Shown: positions 8,020-18,400 of the stretch, piece after piece
How the letters are laid out: each line of letters begins with the position of its first letter
Position numbering within the stretch: the stretch's first letter is position 1
Assembly: GCF_000813965.1 (NCBI RefSeq)
Contig: NZ_JWLI01000005.1
Span: 248,001-312,000, forward strand
DNA from: Leisingera sp. ANG-M7
GTDB lineage: Bacteria; Pseudomonadota; Alphaproteobacteria; Rhodobacterales; Rhodobacteraceae
Length of the DNA: 64,000 nucleotides
Direction: 5' to 3'
Notes under the pieces: model-generated
The model's input: the letters and a program-made list of their open reading frames with translations, nothing else
Told to the model about the DNA's origin: nothing
Database searches by the model: none
Position numbers and translations under genes: made by a program

Positions 8020-9329
8020 CAGTCCCTCCGGTAGACGGGCTCGCCCGCCACATATGTCGCCTCGACCCGGCCCTGCATCCGCTGGCCGTCATAGGGCGTG
8101 TTCTGTGATTTTGAGCGCAGTTTGAAACGGTCCAGCACAAACGGCACATCTGCGTCGAACAGCACCAAGTCCGCGGGCGTGCCCGCGGCCAGTCGGCCGC
8201 TTTCCAGCCCTAGACGCCTGGCCGGGTTCAGCGACATGGCGCGGAAAAGGGTTGGCAGGTCCAGGAGCTCGGCGTGGTAAAGCCTCAGCGCAGCGGGCAG
8301 CAACGTTTCCAGCGCAACCGCGCCGGCCGCAGCTTCCTCGAACGGCAGACGCTTGCTTTCCTCATCCTGCGGGGTGTGCATGGAGGAGATGGTGTCAATC
8401 AGCCCGGTCCGCACCGCCTCAACCACTGCCAGCCGGTCGTCTTCGGAACGCAGCGGCGGCTTTACCTTGAAGAAGCTGCGGTAGCCCGCCACGTCCAGCT
8501 CATTGAGTGTCAGGTGGTGGATGGAGGTGCCCGCGGTGATATCCAGGCCGTTGGCCTTGGCGCGCTCCAGCGCGGGCAGGGCGCGTGCTGTCGTAATCTG
8601 ATCGGCGTGGTATTTCGCGCCGGTCATTTCCAAGAGGGCAATATCGCGGTCCAGCCCCATCCGTTCCGCCATCGGTGACACCGCGGGCAGGCCGTAAAGC
8701 GCGGCAAACTTGCCGCTGGTTGCAGCCGCGCCCTTGCTCAGGACCGGTTCCTGCGGGTGGGCGATGACCAGCGCGCCGCAGGACCGTGCATAGGTCAGTG
8801 CCCGCTGGAACACCTTGGTGTTGCTGACCACATGGTCGCAGTCCGAAAAAGCCACCGCGCCGGCGTCCATCAGGAAACCGATCTCGGTCATCTCCCGTCC
8901 GTCACGCCCCTTGGTCAGCGCAGCCATCGGCAGCACGTTTACCGGCGCATCAGACTGGGCGCGGCGGGTGACGAATTCCAGACTCTCCGGGCTGTCAATC
9001 GCGGGGGTGGTATCCGGCCGGGTGACGATGGTGGTCACGCCGCCCGCCGCAGCCGCTAAACCTGCTGATTTATAGCTTTCCTTGTGGCGCTCACCCGGCT
9101 CGCAAACTTTGACGCCGATGTCCACGATCCCCGGCGCCAGGCATTTGCCACCGCAGTCCACCTTTGTCACGTCTTCCGGCGCGATGCCAAGCGCCTGCAG
9201 CATCTGCGCAGGGTTGGCGGCATCCTTTTCAACCGCCGCGATCCGTCCGTTCCGCACCAGAACTGCCCCCGGCGAGTCGGTGCCTGCCTCAGGGTCGATC
9301 AGGCGGGCGTTGATGAAGAGAGTGCTCAT
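8019..9329 (-). CDS. pyrC: dihydroorotase
   Basis: 436 residues, the class I (PyrC/allantoinase-like) length. It cyclises carbamoyl-aspartate to dihydroorotate in pyrimidine synthesis. LAPGIVDIGVKVCEPGERHKESY occupies the place of the usual metal-binding GxxDxHxHxxxPG loop, but reads DIGVKVCEPG, so the two metal-binding His are replaced. ITAGTSIHHLTLNE and ISSMHTPQDEESK are the later His/Asp motifs, partly preserved. This degenerate pattern is typical of PyrC-like subunits that support ATCase; a true active DHOase may be elsewhere. The gene overlaps both neighbours. Confidence 0.88.
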   Translation of the reverse strand: MSTLFINARLIDPEAGTDSPGAVLVRNGRIAAVEKDAANPAQMLQALGIAPEDVTKVDCGGKCLAPGIVDIGVKVCEPGERHKESYKSAGLAAAAGGVTTIVTRPDTTPAIDSPESLEFVTRRAQSDAPVNVLPMAALTKGRDGREMTEIGFLMDAGAVAFSDCDHVVSNTKVFQRALTYARSCGALVIAHPQEPVLSKGAAATSGKFAALYGLPAVSPMAERMGLDRDIALLEMTGAKYHADQITTARALPALERAKANGLDITAGTSIHHLTLNELDVAGYRSFFKVKPPLRSEDDRLAVVEAVRTGLIDTISSMHTPQDEESKRLPFEEAAAGAVALETLLPAALRLYHAELLDLPTLFRAMSLNPARRLGLESGRLAAGTPADLVLFDADVPFVLDRFKLRSKSQNTPYDGQRMQGRVEATYVAGEPVYRRD

Positions 9330-9709
9330 GCCTTGGCTCTTTCAATTGCGTTGAGGGTCGCGGCCGGGTCGGCCTGGTATTTGATCAGGTGCTTGTCGCC
9401 GCCCTTGGTGATGACCTGCACATAGCTGCCCATGGTTTTGACGGCCTCGATTTGGGAAACCTGCACTGAGCGCCCTGCAGGGCCAGAGAGGGTCTCACCG
9501 GTCAAGGTCCAGACCACACCAAGCTCCTCGCTGGCCATGTACCAGCCGCGCAGGGCGATGGCTGCCAGCCCGCCTACGGCACCCGTCCAGATGTGGGGGC
9601 TGTCCATGAACCACAACACGGCCATTGCTCCGCTCATGCCTATCGCCGCCATCCAGGCATGTGCGCGGACATAGGCGCTGCGGTCGGGTTTGAATTCTAT
9701 TCCGGCCAT
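9326..9709 (-). CDS. small membrane protein in the pyr operon
   Basis: 127 residues. Two hydrophobic segments (about 18-35 and 38-55) follow a charged N-terminus; the last ~65 residues form a PH-like beta domain (TLTGETLSGPAGRSVQVSQIEAVKTMGSYVQVITKGGDKHLIKYQAD). Coupled by ATGA overlap to pyrC and by a 1-base overlap to the gene before it. No named family recognised; I see no catalytic motif. Confidence 0.78.
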   Translation of the reverse strand: MAGIEFKPDRSAYVRAHAWMAAIGMSGAMAVLWFMDSPHIWTGAVGGLAAIALRGWYMASEELGVVWTLTGETLSGPAGRSVQVSQIEAVKTMGSYVQVITKGGDKHLIKYQADPAATLNAIERAKA

Positions 9710-10242
9710 CAGAACACCAAAGCCCAGACCGCCAGGGCGATCAGCGCCATCACAATGGCAAACAGCGTGGCGCCAATCCGGCGGGCCTGGCTGCGCGCCT
9801 CGCGGGGGGACAGCTTGGGTGCGGAATAGGGCTTGGCGCTCTCGGCGGTCTCAGGAGCAGCATTCCAATTGGTCCGCCGTTCACCATAGGTGCCCTTCAG
9901 CACGATCTGGTCTGCCGGGGTGAGCCGCGTCTCTTCACCGCCAAAAGCACGGGAGCGGATCAGAAGCACATGGCCTTCCAGGGCCTGCAGCATTTCCCGG
10001 TCTTCTTCGATCTGCGTCCGCGGCACGCCGCAGCCCTCGGTCAGGTAACCGGTCAGGCCGATATCCTCCAGGTCCGAGACCGGAAAGATCTCCACCTGTT
10101 CCATGTCCAGCGCTTCGATCCCCAGCACTTGCGCCAGTGCGCCGGGCTCTTTCAGGAACGCCGCCTGTTCCGGTCGCATGCCGAGCGCAAAGAGCCGGAT
10201 TACACCGCGTTCACCTGCCGGGATATAAATCACGCCCTCCAA
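9709..10242 (-). CDS. hypothetical protein with C-terminal membrane anchor, pyr operon
   Basis: 177 residues. Residues 1-110 are soluble (MEGVIYIPAGERGVIRLFALGMRPEQAAFLKEPG onward; split motif GERGVIRLFAL), then a linker rich in E, A and P, and a single membrane helix at the C-terminus (ATLFAIVMALIALAVWALVF). The topology is that of a tail-anchored protein. It starts 5 bases after pyrB, so it is in the same transcript. Function unknown. Confidence 0.75.
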   Translation of the reverse strand: MEGVIYIPAGERGVIRLFALGMRPEQAAFLKEPGALAQVLGIEALDMEQVEIFPVSDLEDIGLTGYLTEGCGVPRTQIEEDREMLQALEGHVLLIRSRAFGGEETRLTPADQIVLKGTYGERRTNWNAAPETAESAKPYSAPKLSPREARSQARRIGATLFAIVMALIALAVWALVF

Positions 10243-10247
10243 GCCGC

Positions 10248-11210
10248 TCAGCCCGCCCGGCTTTGATTGGACGCTTGACGCTCGGCGCGCAGGTTGCGGG
10301 CCAAGAGGTCCATCGCCGCCATGCGCACCGCGACGCCCATCTCGACCTGCTCCTGAATAACAGACCGGTTGATGTCGTCCGCCAGAGTGCCGTCGATCTC
10401 GACTCCGCGGTTCATCGGGCCGGGGTGCATGACAATGGCGTCAGGCTTGGCCAGCGCCAGTTTCTCGGCGTCGAGGCCATAGCGGTGGTAATACTCGCGC
10501 TCCGACGGGATGAAACCGCCGTCCATGCGTTCCTTCTGCAGGCGCAGCATCATGACGACGTCCACGTCCTTCAGCCCCTCGCGCATGTCGTCGTAAATCT
10601 CGGCGCCAAACTCGGCGAACTGGCCGGGCACCAGCGTTGGCGGGCCGATCAGACGGATGCGGTTTTCCATCTTACCAAGCAGGATCAGGTTGGAGCGCGC
10701 GACGCGGCTGTGGGCAATGTCGCCGCAGATCGCGATGTTCAGCCGGTGCAGGCGGCCCTTGGAGCGGCGGATGGTCAGCGCATCCAGCAGCGCCTGGGTC
10801 GGGTGCTCATGCTTTCCGTCGCCCGCGTTCAACACTGCACAGTTCACCTTCTGGGCCAGCAGGTCCACCGCGCCGGAGTGCGGGTGGCGGACAACCAGCA
10901 GGTCCGGGTGCATTGCATTCAGCGTCATCGCGGTGTCGATCAGGGTCTCGCCCTTTTTGATCGACGAGGCCTGCATCGCCATGTTCATCACATCGGCGCC
11001 CAGCCGCTTGCCCGCCAGCTCGAAAGAGGCCTGGGTGCGGGTGGAGTTCTCAAAGAACATGTTGATCTGGGTAAGCCCCGCCAGCACGTCAGAGTGCTTT
11101 TCCGGGCGGCGGTTCAGCGCCACATAGTCGTCGGCCAGGTCAAGGATCGCGGTGATCTCATGCGGCTTCAGCGGTTCGATGCCAAGCAAGTGGCGGTGTT
11201 CGAAGGACAT
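10248..11210 (-). CDS. pyrB: aspartate carbamoyltransferase catalytic subunit
   Basis: 320 residues, normal length. It condenses carbamoyl phosphate and Asp to start pyrimidine synthesis. The carbamoyl-phosphate motif STRTQ is at 56-60, [10 protein letters not shown] near 138, and [12 protein letters not shown] near residue 263; MMLRLQKER carries the Asp-binding Arg. It is the first gene of a leftward cluster to 7145. No pyrI is present here, consistent with pairing with the degenerate PyrC-like protein downstream, as in the dodecameric ATCase/pDHO type. This pairing is inference. Confidence 0.96.
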   Translation of the reverse strand: MSFEHRHLLGIEPLKPHEITAILDLADDYVALNRRPEKHSDVLAGLTQINMFFENSTRTQASFELAGKRLGADVMNMAMQASSIKKGETLIDTAMTLNAMHPDLLVVRHPHSGAVDLLAQKVNCAVLNAGDGKHEHPTQALLDALTIRRSKGRLHRLNIAICGDIAHSRVARSNLILLGKMENRIRLIGPPTLVPGQFAEFGAEIYDDMREGLKDVDVVMMLRLQKERMDGGFIPSEREYYHRYGLDAEKLALAKPDAIVMHPGPMNRGVEIDGTLADDINRSVIQEQVEMGVAVRMAAMDLLARNLRAERQASNQSRAG

Positions 11211-11299
11211 AGGTGGCAGCTCCGCGTGATTTGCCGGTTCTTATAGGCGGGGGGGGCGGAACGGGCAACGGCTGCGTGCGGGGTGCGGCCAGAGAATTT

Positions 11300-11320
11300 G
11301 AGTATTTGCAGCAAGATGAC
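11300..11320 (+). repeat. R1 interspersed element, copy 1
   Basis: GAGTATTTGCAGCAAGATGA, one of five copies of a motif GAGTATTT - four bases - AAAGATGAA in this window. It lies between divergent pyrB and the uracil-DNA glycosylase, 45 bases before the glycosylase start. The match is the weakest on the right side (CAAGATGAC). Confidence 0.6.
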
Positions 11321-11364
11321 CGGGAGGTGTTCCGCTTGTCCGGCGGGCGGAGTAGCTTGGGCGC

Positions 11365-12129
11365 ATGGAATCGGCATTGGATTACTGGAGCGCGCGTGCG
11401 CTGTTGGAGTGGCAGGCGGAGCTTGGCGCCACCGAGGCGCTGTGCGACGAACCGGTCGACCGCTATGCGCTGGAGCAGACCGCGCCGAAGCCGAAACCGG
11501 GTGCTGCCCCCGCGCCGCCGCCCAAGCCCAAGGAAGTTGATCCGGTCGAAGTGGCCCAGAAGGCCGCCAAGGGAGCTGCTTCCTTGCCTGCCTTGCGTGA
11601 CGCGATGGGCGGGTTCAGCCACTGCGACCTGAAACGCGGCGCCCGCAATTTGGTGTTCTCCGATGGCCAAGCGGGTGCGCGGGTAATGATCATCGGCGAG
11701 GCCCCGGGCCGTGACGAGGATCTGCAGGGCAAGCCGTTTGTCGGACGCGCCGGGCAGCTTCTGGACAAGATGCTGGAGGCAATCGGCCTCAGCCGTTCTG
11801 AGAACGTCTATATCACCAATGTCCTGCCCTGGCGGCCGCCGCAGAACCGCGACCCGCTGCCAGCAGAGATCTCCATGCTGACACCCTTTCTGGAAAGGCA
11901 TGTTGCATTGGCTGAGCCTGAGATCTTGGTGCTGATGGGCAATATCAGCTGTCAGGCAGTATTGGGTAAACGCGGCATCACCCGGCTGCGCGGGCAGTGG
12001 GATCAGGCCTGGGGCAAGCCGGTAATACCGATGTTCCACCCTGCCTATCTGCTGCGTCAGCCCGCGCAGAAACGGCTGGCCTGGGCCGATCTTTTGGAAT
12101 TGAAGGCACGGCTTGGGAGCTTGACCTGA
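11365..12129 (+). CDS. family-4-like uracil-DNA glycosylase lacking most Fe-S ligands
   Basis: 254 residues. Motif A is [10 protein letters not shown] at 111-120, motif B HPAYLLR at 225-231, and [13 protein letters not shown] between them; these excise uracil from DNA. Residues 40-60 are a Pro/Lys-rich linker after a 35-residue N-terminal extension. Family 4 enzymes bind a 4Fe-4S cluster with four Cys; here only C87 (SHCDLK) is in place, with F84, W156 ([10 protein letters not shown]) and M171/L172 at the other three. It therefore probably lacks the cluster. An alternative is a distinct alphaproteobacterial UDG subgroup. The ATG at 11365 begins [10 protein letters not shown]. Confidence 0.9.
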   Translation: MESALDYWSARALLEWQAELGATEALCDEPVDRYALEQTAPKPKPGAAPAPPPKPKEVDPVEVAQKAAKGAASLPALRDAMGGFSHCDLKRGARNLVFSDGQAGARVMIIGEAPGRDEDLQGKPFVGRAGQLLDKMLEAIGLSRSENVYITNVLPWRPPQNRDPLPAEISMLTPFLERHVALAEPEILVLMGNISCQAVLGKRGITRLRGQWDQAWGKPVIPMFHPAYLLRQPAQKRLAWADLLELKARLGSLT

Positions 12130-12138
12130 GGTAGTTCC

Positions 12139-12738
12139 ATGAAAATTCTGGCGTTCTCCGATCTGCATCTTTCTGCCTCTCATGCCGCAGATATCGTCGC
12201 TGCCAGTGCGGGTGCGGATCTGGTCATCGGCGCTGGCGATTTCTGCAACATGCGGATGGGGATGGACAGTGCCGTTGCCATGCTGTCGGGACTGAAGGCT
12301 CCGATGGTGGCCGTGCCCGGTAATGGCGAAAGCGCCGATGAGTTGCGCGCGGCAGGATTTGCGAACACCACGGTCCTGCATGGCGAAGGCACGGATATCG
12401 AAGGCCTGCGCCTGTTCGGTCTGGGCTATGGTGTGCCCGAGACACCCTTTGGCGGCTGGTCCTGCGATCTGAGCGAGGTACAGGCGGGCGCTATGCTGGC
12501 CGCCTGCGATCATGCGGATGTTCTGATCTCTCATTCACCCCCCAAAGGGTTCGGGGATGTGACCTCCGGCGGGCTGTCCGTAGGCTCCTCTGCAGTAAGA
12601 GCTGCCGCTGAGCGGATCCAGCCGCAGCTGCTGCTTTGCGGCCATGTGCATGATTGCTGGGGCTTCCGCGGCAATCTGGGTAAGACACAGGTGGCCAATC
12701 TCGGACCCGGGGTGAGCTGGTTCGAGGTCGAGCCGTGA
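12139..12738 (+). CDS. calcineurin-like metallophosphoesterase
   Basis: 199 residues. The metal ligands appear in order: DLHLS (residues 7-11), GAGDFCN, GNGESADE, SHSPPKG and GHVHDCWG. The third motif is GNGE where most members have GNHD or GNHE. The enzyme cleaves phosphoester bonds with two metal ions; substrate not evident. It starts 9 bases after the glycosylase stop, and its stop overlaps the LysE-type gene (GTGA), so it is in one transcript with both. Confidence 0.88.
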   Translation: MKILAFSDLHLSASHAADIVAASAGADLVIGAGDFCNMRMGMDSAVAMLSGLKAPMVAVPGNGESADELRAAGFANTTVLHGEGTDIEGLRLFGLGYGVPETPFGGWSCDLSEVQAGAMLAACDHADVLISHSPPKGFGDVTSGGLSVGSSAVRAAAERIQPQLLLCGHVHDCWGFRGNLGKTQVANLGPGVSWFEVEP

Positions 12739-13355
12739 TTGATGCCGTGACCCTGCTGGCCTTTGTCCCGGCCGCGCTGGCGCTGAACCTTACGCCGGGT
12801 GCGGACATGATGTTCTGTCTCGGTCAGGGACTGCGCTCCGGACGTGCGGCAGCGGTGGCGGCCAGTGCGGGTATTTCAGCTGGCAGTATGGTGCATGTGA
12901 CGCTGGTCGGGCTAGGCTTGGGTGCCGTGGTCTCTGCCATGCCCGGGATGTTTGATGTGATCCGCTGGGTCGGTGTGGCGTATCTTCTCTACCTTGCCTG
13001 GGGCGCTTTGCGTACAGGCCCTGTCCGGGCAAATACGCCGGCGGTGCCTGTCCGGCGGGCGTTCCGCTCCGGCTTCCTCGTCAATCTCACCAATCCCAAG
13101 GTCATTCTGTTTGTGCTGGCTTTTGTGCCGCAGTTCGTGCGGCCCGAGGCCGGGCCGGTGTTGGCGCAGTTCCTGGTGTTTGGCCTGATTCTCGCGGTGG
13201 GCGGGTTTGTCATCAACGGCCTCGTAGGCATTTTTGCAGGTCAGGCTGGGCGGCAGCTGACCGGCTCACCGTTGTTTGCGCGCTGGCTCGGCCGGATCTC
13301 GGCCGGAATTTTCACAGGGCTGGCCGTGCGGCTGGCGATTATGGAGAGGGCATAG
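12735..13355 (+). CDS. LysE/RhtB-family amino acid exporter
   Basis: 206 residues with about six membrane helices. The GTG start at 12735 overlaps the preceding TGA (GTGA). Family marks are [20 protein letters not shown] near the N-terminus (here [10 protein letters not shown]) and [25 protein letters not shown] in the middle. Exports amino acids or homoserine lactone-like compounds from the cytoplasm; exact substrate cannot be read. The moaB start follows the stop directly. Confidence 0.9.
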   Translation: MIDAVTLLAFVPAALALNLTPGADMMFCLGQGLRSGRAAAVAASAGISAGSMVHVTLVGLGLGAVVSAMPGMFDVIRWVGVAYLLYLAWGALRTGPVRANTPAVPVRRAFRSGFLVNLTNPKVILFVLAFVPQFVRPEAGPVLAQFLVFGLILAVGGFVINGLVGIFAGQAGRQLTGSPLFARWLGRISAGIFTGLAVRLAIMERA

Positions 13356-13898
13356 ATGTCCCGTATCGACGAAAGCATGGAATTCATCCCGGTCCGCATT
13401 GCGGTGCTGACGGTCTCGGACAGCCGCAAGATGGAGGACGACCGCTCTGGCCAGGTGCTGGCCGACCGGCTGCGCGAGGCTGGCCACACCCTAGCCGACC
13501 GCAAGATCATCCCCGATGAGCGGGCAGAGATCGCCGCCCAGCTGCGCGCCTGGATCGCTGATCCAAAGGTCGACGTGGTGATCTCAACCGGCGGCACCGG
13601 TCTGACGGGCCGCGACGTGACGGTGGAGGCGCACCGAGACGTCTACGAGAAGGAGATCGAGGCCTTCGGCACCGTCTTTACCTGGGTCTCGATGCAGAAG
13701 ATCGGCACCAGCGCAGTGCAGTCGCGGGCCACCGGCGGTGTTGCGGGCGGCACATACTTGTTTGCGCTGCCGGGCAGCCCAGGCGCCTGCAAGGATGGCT
13801 GGGATGAAATCCTGTCAAAGCAGCTCGATTACCGGCACCGGCCCTGCAATTTCGTGGAAATCATGCCCAGATTGGAGGAACATCTGCGCCGGAAGTAA
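13356..13898 (+). CDS. moaB: molybdenum cofactor biosynthesis protein B
   Basis: 180 residues, typical. MoaB/MogA-fold proteins bind molybdopterin and adenylate it or assist Mo insertion. Motifs: [36 protein letters not shown] and [17 protein letters not shown]. The start ATG follows the LysE-type stop codon with no gap. It is separated from the fdhD-mobAB-moeA block 14 kb to the right. Confidence 0.95.
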   Translation: MSRIDESMEFIPVRIAVLTVSDSRKMEDDRSGQVLADRLREAGHTLADRKIIPDERAEIAAQLRAWIADPKVDVVISTGGTGLTGRDVTVEAHRDVYEKEIEAFGTVFTWVSMQKIGTSAVQSRATGGVAGGTYLFALPGSPGACKDGWDEILSKQLDYRHRPCNFVEIMPRLEEHLRRK

Positions 13899-14024
13899 CC
13901 CTTCGCGGCGTGTAATCTCGCAAACCTGCGCGGAAAATCCTATATTTCCAAGCGGGCACAAGGCTTTTGCACTTTACCGGCCCATGCGCGGCCCCGGCAG
14001 CAGCCGCCACCGGAAGGGAGAGAC

Positions 14025-15479
14025 ATGCGCTTTTTGCGTCAGAGTTTGATGGGGCTTTTCCTGGCGTCGCTGACGGCGGCCCTGCTGCTTTACGCCGGGC
14101 AGCTGATTTTCGGTGCTATCGAGGCGCAGCTCAGCGCGGAACGCAAGCCGCCGCCGGTGCGTGAGCGGGTCTTTGCAGTCAATGTTGTGACCGCGGATCT
14201 GCAGACGGTGGCACCTGAACTCACGGCTTTTGGCGGCGTCGAAAGCCGCCGCACACTGGAATTGCGCACGGCCGCCGGCGGCCGCGTGGTGCAGCTGTCT
14301 GAGGACTTTGAGGAAGGTGGCGCAGTCCGGGCTGGCGAGGTTCTGGTGCAGATCGACCCGGCCGATGCACAGGCGGCGCTGGACCGGGCTGAGGCAGACA
14401 TGATGGACGCCCGGGCCGAGGAGCGGGATGCCGGCCGCGCGCTGATCCTGGCGCAGGACGAGCTTCAGGCGACGCAGGATCAGGCGCAGCTGCGCGAACG
14501 CGCCTTCCAGCGGCAGGTGGATCTGCAGGAGCGCGGGGTCGGCACTGCGGCCACGGTGGAAACCGCAGAGCTTGCCGCGGTTCAGGCCCGCCAGACCGTG
14601 ATCTCGCGCCGTCAGGCCGTAAGCCAGGCAGAGGCGCGCGCAGATCAGGCCGCCACCCGGGTGGCCCGGGCGCAGATTGCGCTGGATGAAGCGCGGCGGG
14701 ATTTAGATGACACCACCATCAAGGCAGGCTTTGATGGCACGCTGCAGTCGGTCAGCCTGGTGCAGGGCCGGCTTGTGTCTGCCAACGAGAAACTCGCGGA
14801 TCTGGTTGACCCGGACCTGCTGGAGGTGGCCTTCCGCGTCTCTACCGCGCAATACGCCCGGCTGCTGGACGGCGAGGGGCGTCTACTGGAGGCGCCGGTG
14901 CGGGTGGCGCTGGACGCAGCTGGTGCCGGCCTCAGTGCAACCGGGCGGATTTCGCGCGCCAGCGGTGCCGCGGGCGACGGACAGACTGGGCGGCTGGTCT
15001 ATGCCAGCCTGGACGCCGCTCCCGGTTTCAAGCCGGAGGACTTCGTGACCGTCCATGTGACAGAGCCTGAGGTTCGTGCCGTCGCGCGGGTGCCTGCATC
15101 CGCACTGGGCGCAGACGGGACCGTCCTGCTGTTGGGCGAAGAGGACCGGCTGGAGGCGCTGCCGGTTGAGCTGGTGCGCCGCCAAGGCGATGACGTGCTG
15201 ATCCGCGGCTCAGGGCTGGAAGGCCGCGAAGTTGTCACCGGGCGCACACCCTTGCTGGGGGCTGGCATCAAGGTGCGACCCTTGCGGCAGGGCGCAGAAG
15301 TGCAGGTTCTGCCGGAGCTGATCGAACTTACGGACGAACGCCGCGCACGGCTGGTGGCTCTGGTTGAGGGTAACAGCCGGATGCCCTCTGAAATGAAGGC
15401 AAAGATGCTTCAGCAGCTGGCAGAGGCCAAGGTGCCCGCGCAGCTGATCAGCCGGATTGAATCCCGGATGGGAGGCTGA
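14025..15479 (+). CDS. RND efflux periplasmic adaptor (membrane fusion protein)
   Basis: 484 residues. A membrane-anchor helix lies near residues 9-26, then a lipoyl/barrel-sandwich half (RTLELRTAAGGRVVQLSEDFEEGG), a long coiled-coil hairpin (about 110-215, many A, Q, R, E) and the second half (IKAGFDGTLQSVSLVQGRLVSA). It links the inner-membrane pump to an outer-membrane channel. GGGAGAG precedes the ATG. The pump gene starts 5 bases after its stop. No channel (OMF) gene is nearby. Confidence 0.92.
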   Translation: MRFLRQSLMGLFLASLTAALLLYAGQLIFGAIEAQLSAERKPPPVRERVFAVNVVTADLQTVAPELTAFGGVESRRTLELRTAAGGRVVQLSEDFEEGGAVRAGEVLVQIDPADAQAALDRAEADMMDARAEERDAGRALILAQDELQATQDQAQLRERAFQRQVDLQERGVGTAATVETAELAAVQARQTVISRRQAVSQAEARADQAATRVARAQIALDEARRDLDDTTIKAGFDGTLQSVSLVQGRLVSANEKLADLVDPDLLEVAFRVSTAQYARLLDGEGRLLEAPVRVALDAAGAGLSATGRISRASGAAGDGQTGRLVYASLDAAPGFKPEDFVTVHVTEPEVRAVARVPASALGADGTVLLLGEEDRLEALPVELVRRQGDDVLIRGSGLEGREVVTGRTPLLGAGIKVRPLRQGAEVQVLPELIELTDERRARLVALVEGNSRMPSEMKAKMLQQLAEAKVPAQLISRIESRMGG

Positions 15480-15484
15480 CCCCG

Positions 15485-18400
15485 ATGGCGCGCAGGCTTC
15501 CCCGGCAGGCCCGCGGGCTGTTCAGCTATTTCACCCGCCACCGCACCGCGGCCAACCTTTTGCTGGTGATCATGCTGGTGCTGGGCGCGGCGGCGATGCC
15601 CAACATGCGGGCGCAGTTCTTTCCGGATGTGATCGTCGAGCGCGTCACCGTTACCGTCGAATGGGAGGGCGCCGGCCCCGAGGACGTGGACAGCGCCATC
15701 GTGCAGGTGCTGGAGCCCGCGCTGCTTGCCGTCGACGGGGTTGAGGAGACGTCCTCGATTTCGCGCGAAGGACTGGCGACCCTGACCTTGGAGTTCGAGC
15801 CCGGCTCCGACATGGGGCAGGCCACAGACGATGTGCAGACCGCGGTCGACGGCATCACCACCCTGCCGGAGGAGGCGGAGGAGCCAGAGGTGCGCCGCGG
15901 CGCCTGGCGGGACCGGGTGACAGATGTAGTCATCACCGGCCCGGTCGGGGCAGGGCAGCTGGGTTTGTTCGCTGATGAGCTGGTTGTGCGCCTCTTTGAG
16001 GCCGGTGTCACCCGCACCACGATCCGCGGCGTGGCTGCGCCGGAAACGATTGTAGAGGTGCCTACTGCCAAACTGATCACCCACAACATCACCATGCGCG
16101 AGATCGCGGAGGCGATTGCCGCAGAGGTTGATGCCGACCCTGCAGGCGATGTCAGCGGCGCCAACGCCCGCGTCCGCACCGGCAGCGAAAAGCGAAAGCC
16201 GGATGAGTTGGCGGCCATCGTGCTGCGCACAAATGCCGATGGCTCCGTGCTGACCATCGCCGATGTGGCGCAGATCCGGGTTGAGGGCGTCGACCGCAAC
16301 CGCTCCTACTTCGTCAATGACAACCCAGCGATGTCGATCCGGGTGGACCGCTCCGATCAGGGCAATGCCATCCGCCTGCAGGCACAGGTGCAGGAGGTCG
16401 TGGATGAGATGCAGGCCAGCCTGCCGCAGGGGGTGACGGCGGAACTGATCCGGACCCGTGCCCAGTCCATAACTGACCGCCTGGATATCCTGGTCGACAA
16501 TGGCCTGATGGGGCTTGGCCTGGTGTTGTGCCTCTTGTTCCTGTTCCTGAACACCCGCATCGCTTTTTGGGTGGCAATGGGCATCCCGGCGTCGATGTTT
16601 GCTGCGGTGGCGCTGATGTATGCGGCGGGGATCACCATCAACATGGTCAGCCTGTTTGGTCTGATCATCACTTTGGGCATCGTGGTGGACGACGCCATCG
16701 TGGTGGGTGAACACGCCGATTTCCGGGTCCGGCGGCTGGGTGAAAGCCCGATGCAAGCCGCTGAAAATGCGGCCCGCCGCATGGCGATGCCCGTCTTTGC
16801 TGCAACGCTCACCACCATCATCGCATTCTTTGGCCTGACCTTGGTGGGCGGGCGGTTCGGTGAACTGATCCGCGACATTCCCTTCACTGTGATCGCGGTG
16901 CTAGCGGCGTCGCTGGTGGAATGCTTCCTGATCCTGCCCAACCACTTGGCACATGCGCTGACCCATGCCCAGGCGCGCCATTGGTACGACTGGCCGAACC
17001 GGATGGTGAACCGCGGCTTCCGCTGGCTGCGGGACCACGCCTTCCGTCCGTTGATGGGCTGCATCGTGACTGCCCGTTACGCTGTGCTGGCAGGTGCGCT
17101 GGCAATCCTGGCCAGCCAGGCGGCGCTGTTCATCAACGGTGACGTGCAGTGGCGCTTCTTCAACGCGCCGGAGCGCGGCTCGGTCACAGGTAATTTCGCC
17201 ATGGTGGAGGGCGCCAGCCGCACCGACACAATGGCGATGATGCAGGAAATGCAGCGCGCGACAGAAGCACTGGGCGCCGAATATGCGGAGCGTTACGGCC
17301 GCAACCCGCTGGATTTCGTGATGGCCGAAACCGGCGGCAATGCCGGCCGCGGTCTCAGCGGGGTGGAGGCCAAGGATACCGACCTGCTGGGCGGTATCTC
17401 GATCGAACTGATCGATGCGGACTTGCGCCCCTATTCCAGCTTTGCCTTTGTGGCAGAGCTGCAGGAACGGGTGGTGCGCCACCCGATGGTCGAGACGATT
17501 TCCTTCCGCAGCTGGCGGTCGGGGCCTGGCGGCGACGCGCTGGACGTGCAGTTCTCCGGCCCCAGCGTGCAGGTGCTGAAAGATGCCTCCGAAGACCTGA
17601 AAACCGCGTTGCTGCGTTTTCCGGAGGTTTCAGCGGTTGAGGACAATCTCGCCTACGACAAGGAGGAGGTGATCCTCGATCTGACCCCGCAGGGCCAGGC
17701 GCTGAACTTCACCATTGGCAGCCTGGGGCAGGCGCTTCGGGCGCGGCTCAACGGGATTGAGGCCGCGACCTATCCCGACGGCCCGCGCAGCGCCACCATC
17801 CGGGTGGAGCTGCCAGAGAACGAACTGACCGCTGATTTCCTGGAGCGCACCCTAATGCGGGCCCCCAGCGGCATCTACGTGCCGCTTGCCGATATCGTCT
17901 CGGTCACCCAGCGCACCGGGTTCTCCACCGTGCGCCGCGAAAACGGCATCCGGGTGATCAGTGTGACTGGCGACATCTCCGAGGACGAACCGGCCCGCGC
18001 CGAAGCGGTGACGCAAGCGCTGCAGAACGAGATCCTGCCAACGATTGCCAGTGAACGGCAGGTGGAATGGCGCCTGTCAGGGCTGGCGGAGCAGGAACAG
18101 ACCTTCCTGCAGGAGGCAGGCACCGGGCTGATCCTCTGCCTCACCGGCATCTACCTGGTGCTGGCCTGGATCTTTGCCAGCTGGACCCGGCCGCTGGTGG
18201 TGATGGCGATTATCCCCTTCGGTCTCGTCGGCACGATCTGGGGCCACTACGTGTGGGAGGTGCCGCTGTCCATGTTCACCGTGGTTGGCCTTCTGGGGAT
18301 GACCGGGATCATCATCAACGATTCCATCGTTCTGGTGACAACCATCGACCAGTATGCGCGGGACCGCGGCCTGATCCCGTCGATCATCGACGCGGCAGCA

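Noticed and set aside
13899-14024. TetR or MarR regulator for the RND pump
   Set aside because: The 126-base gap before the adaptor holds no frame; regulation must be from elsewhere.
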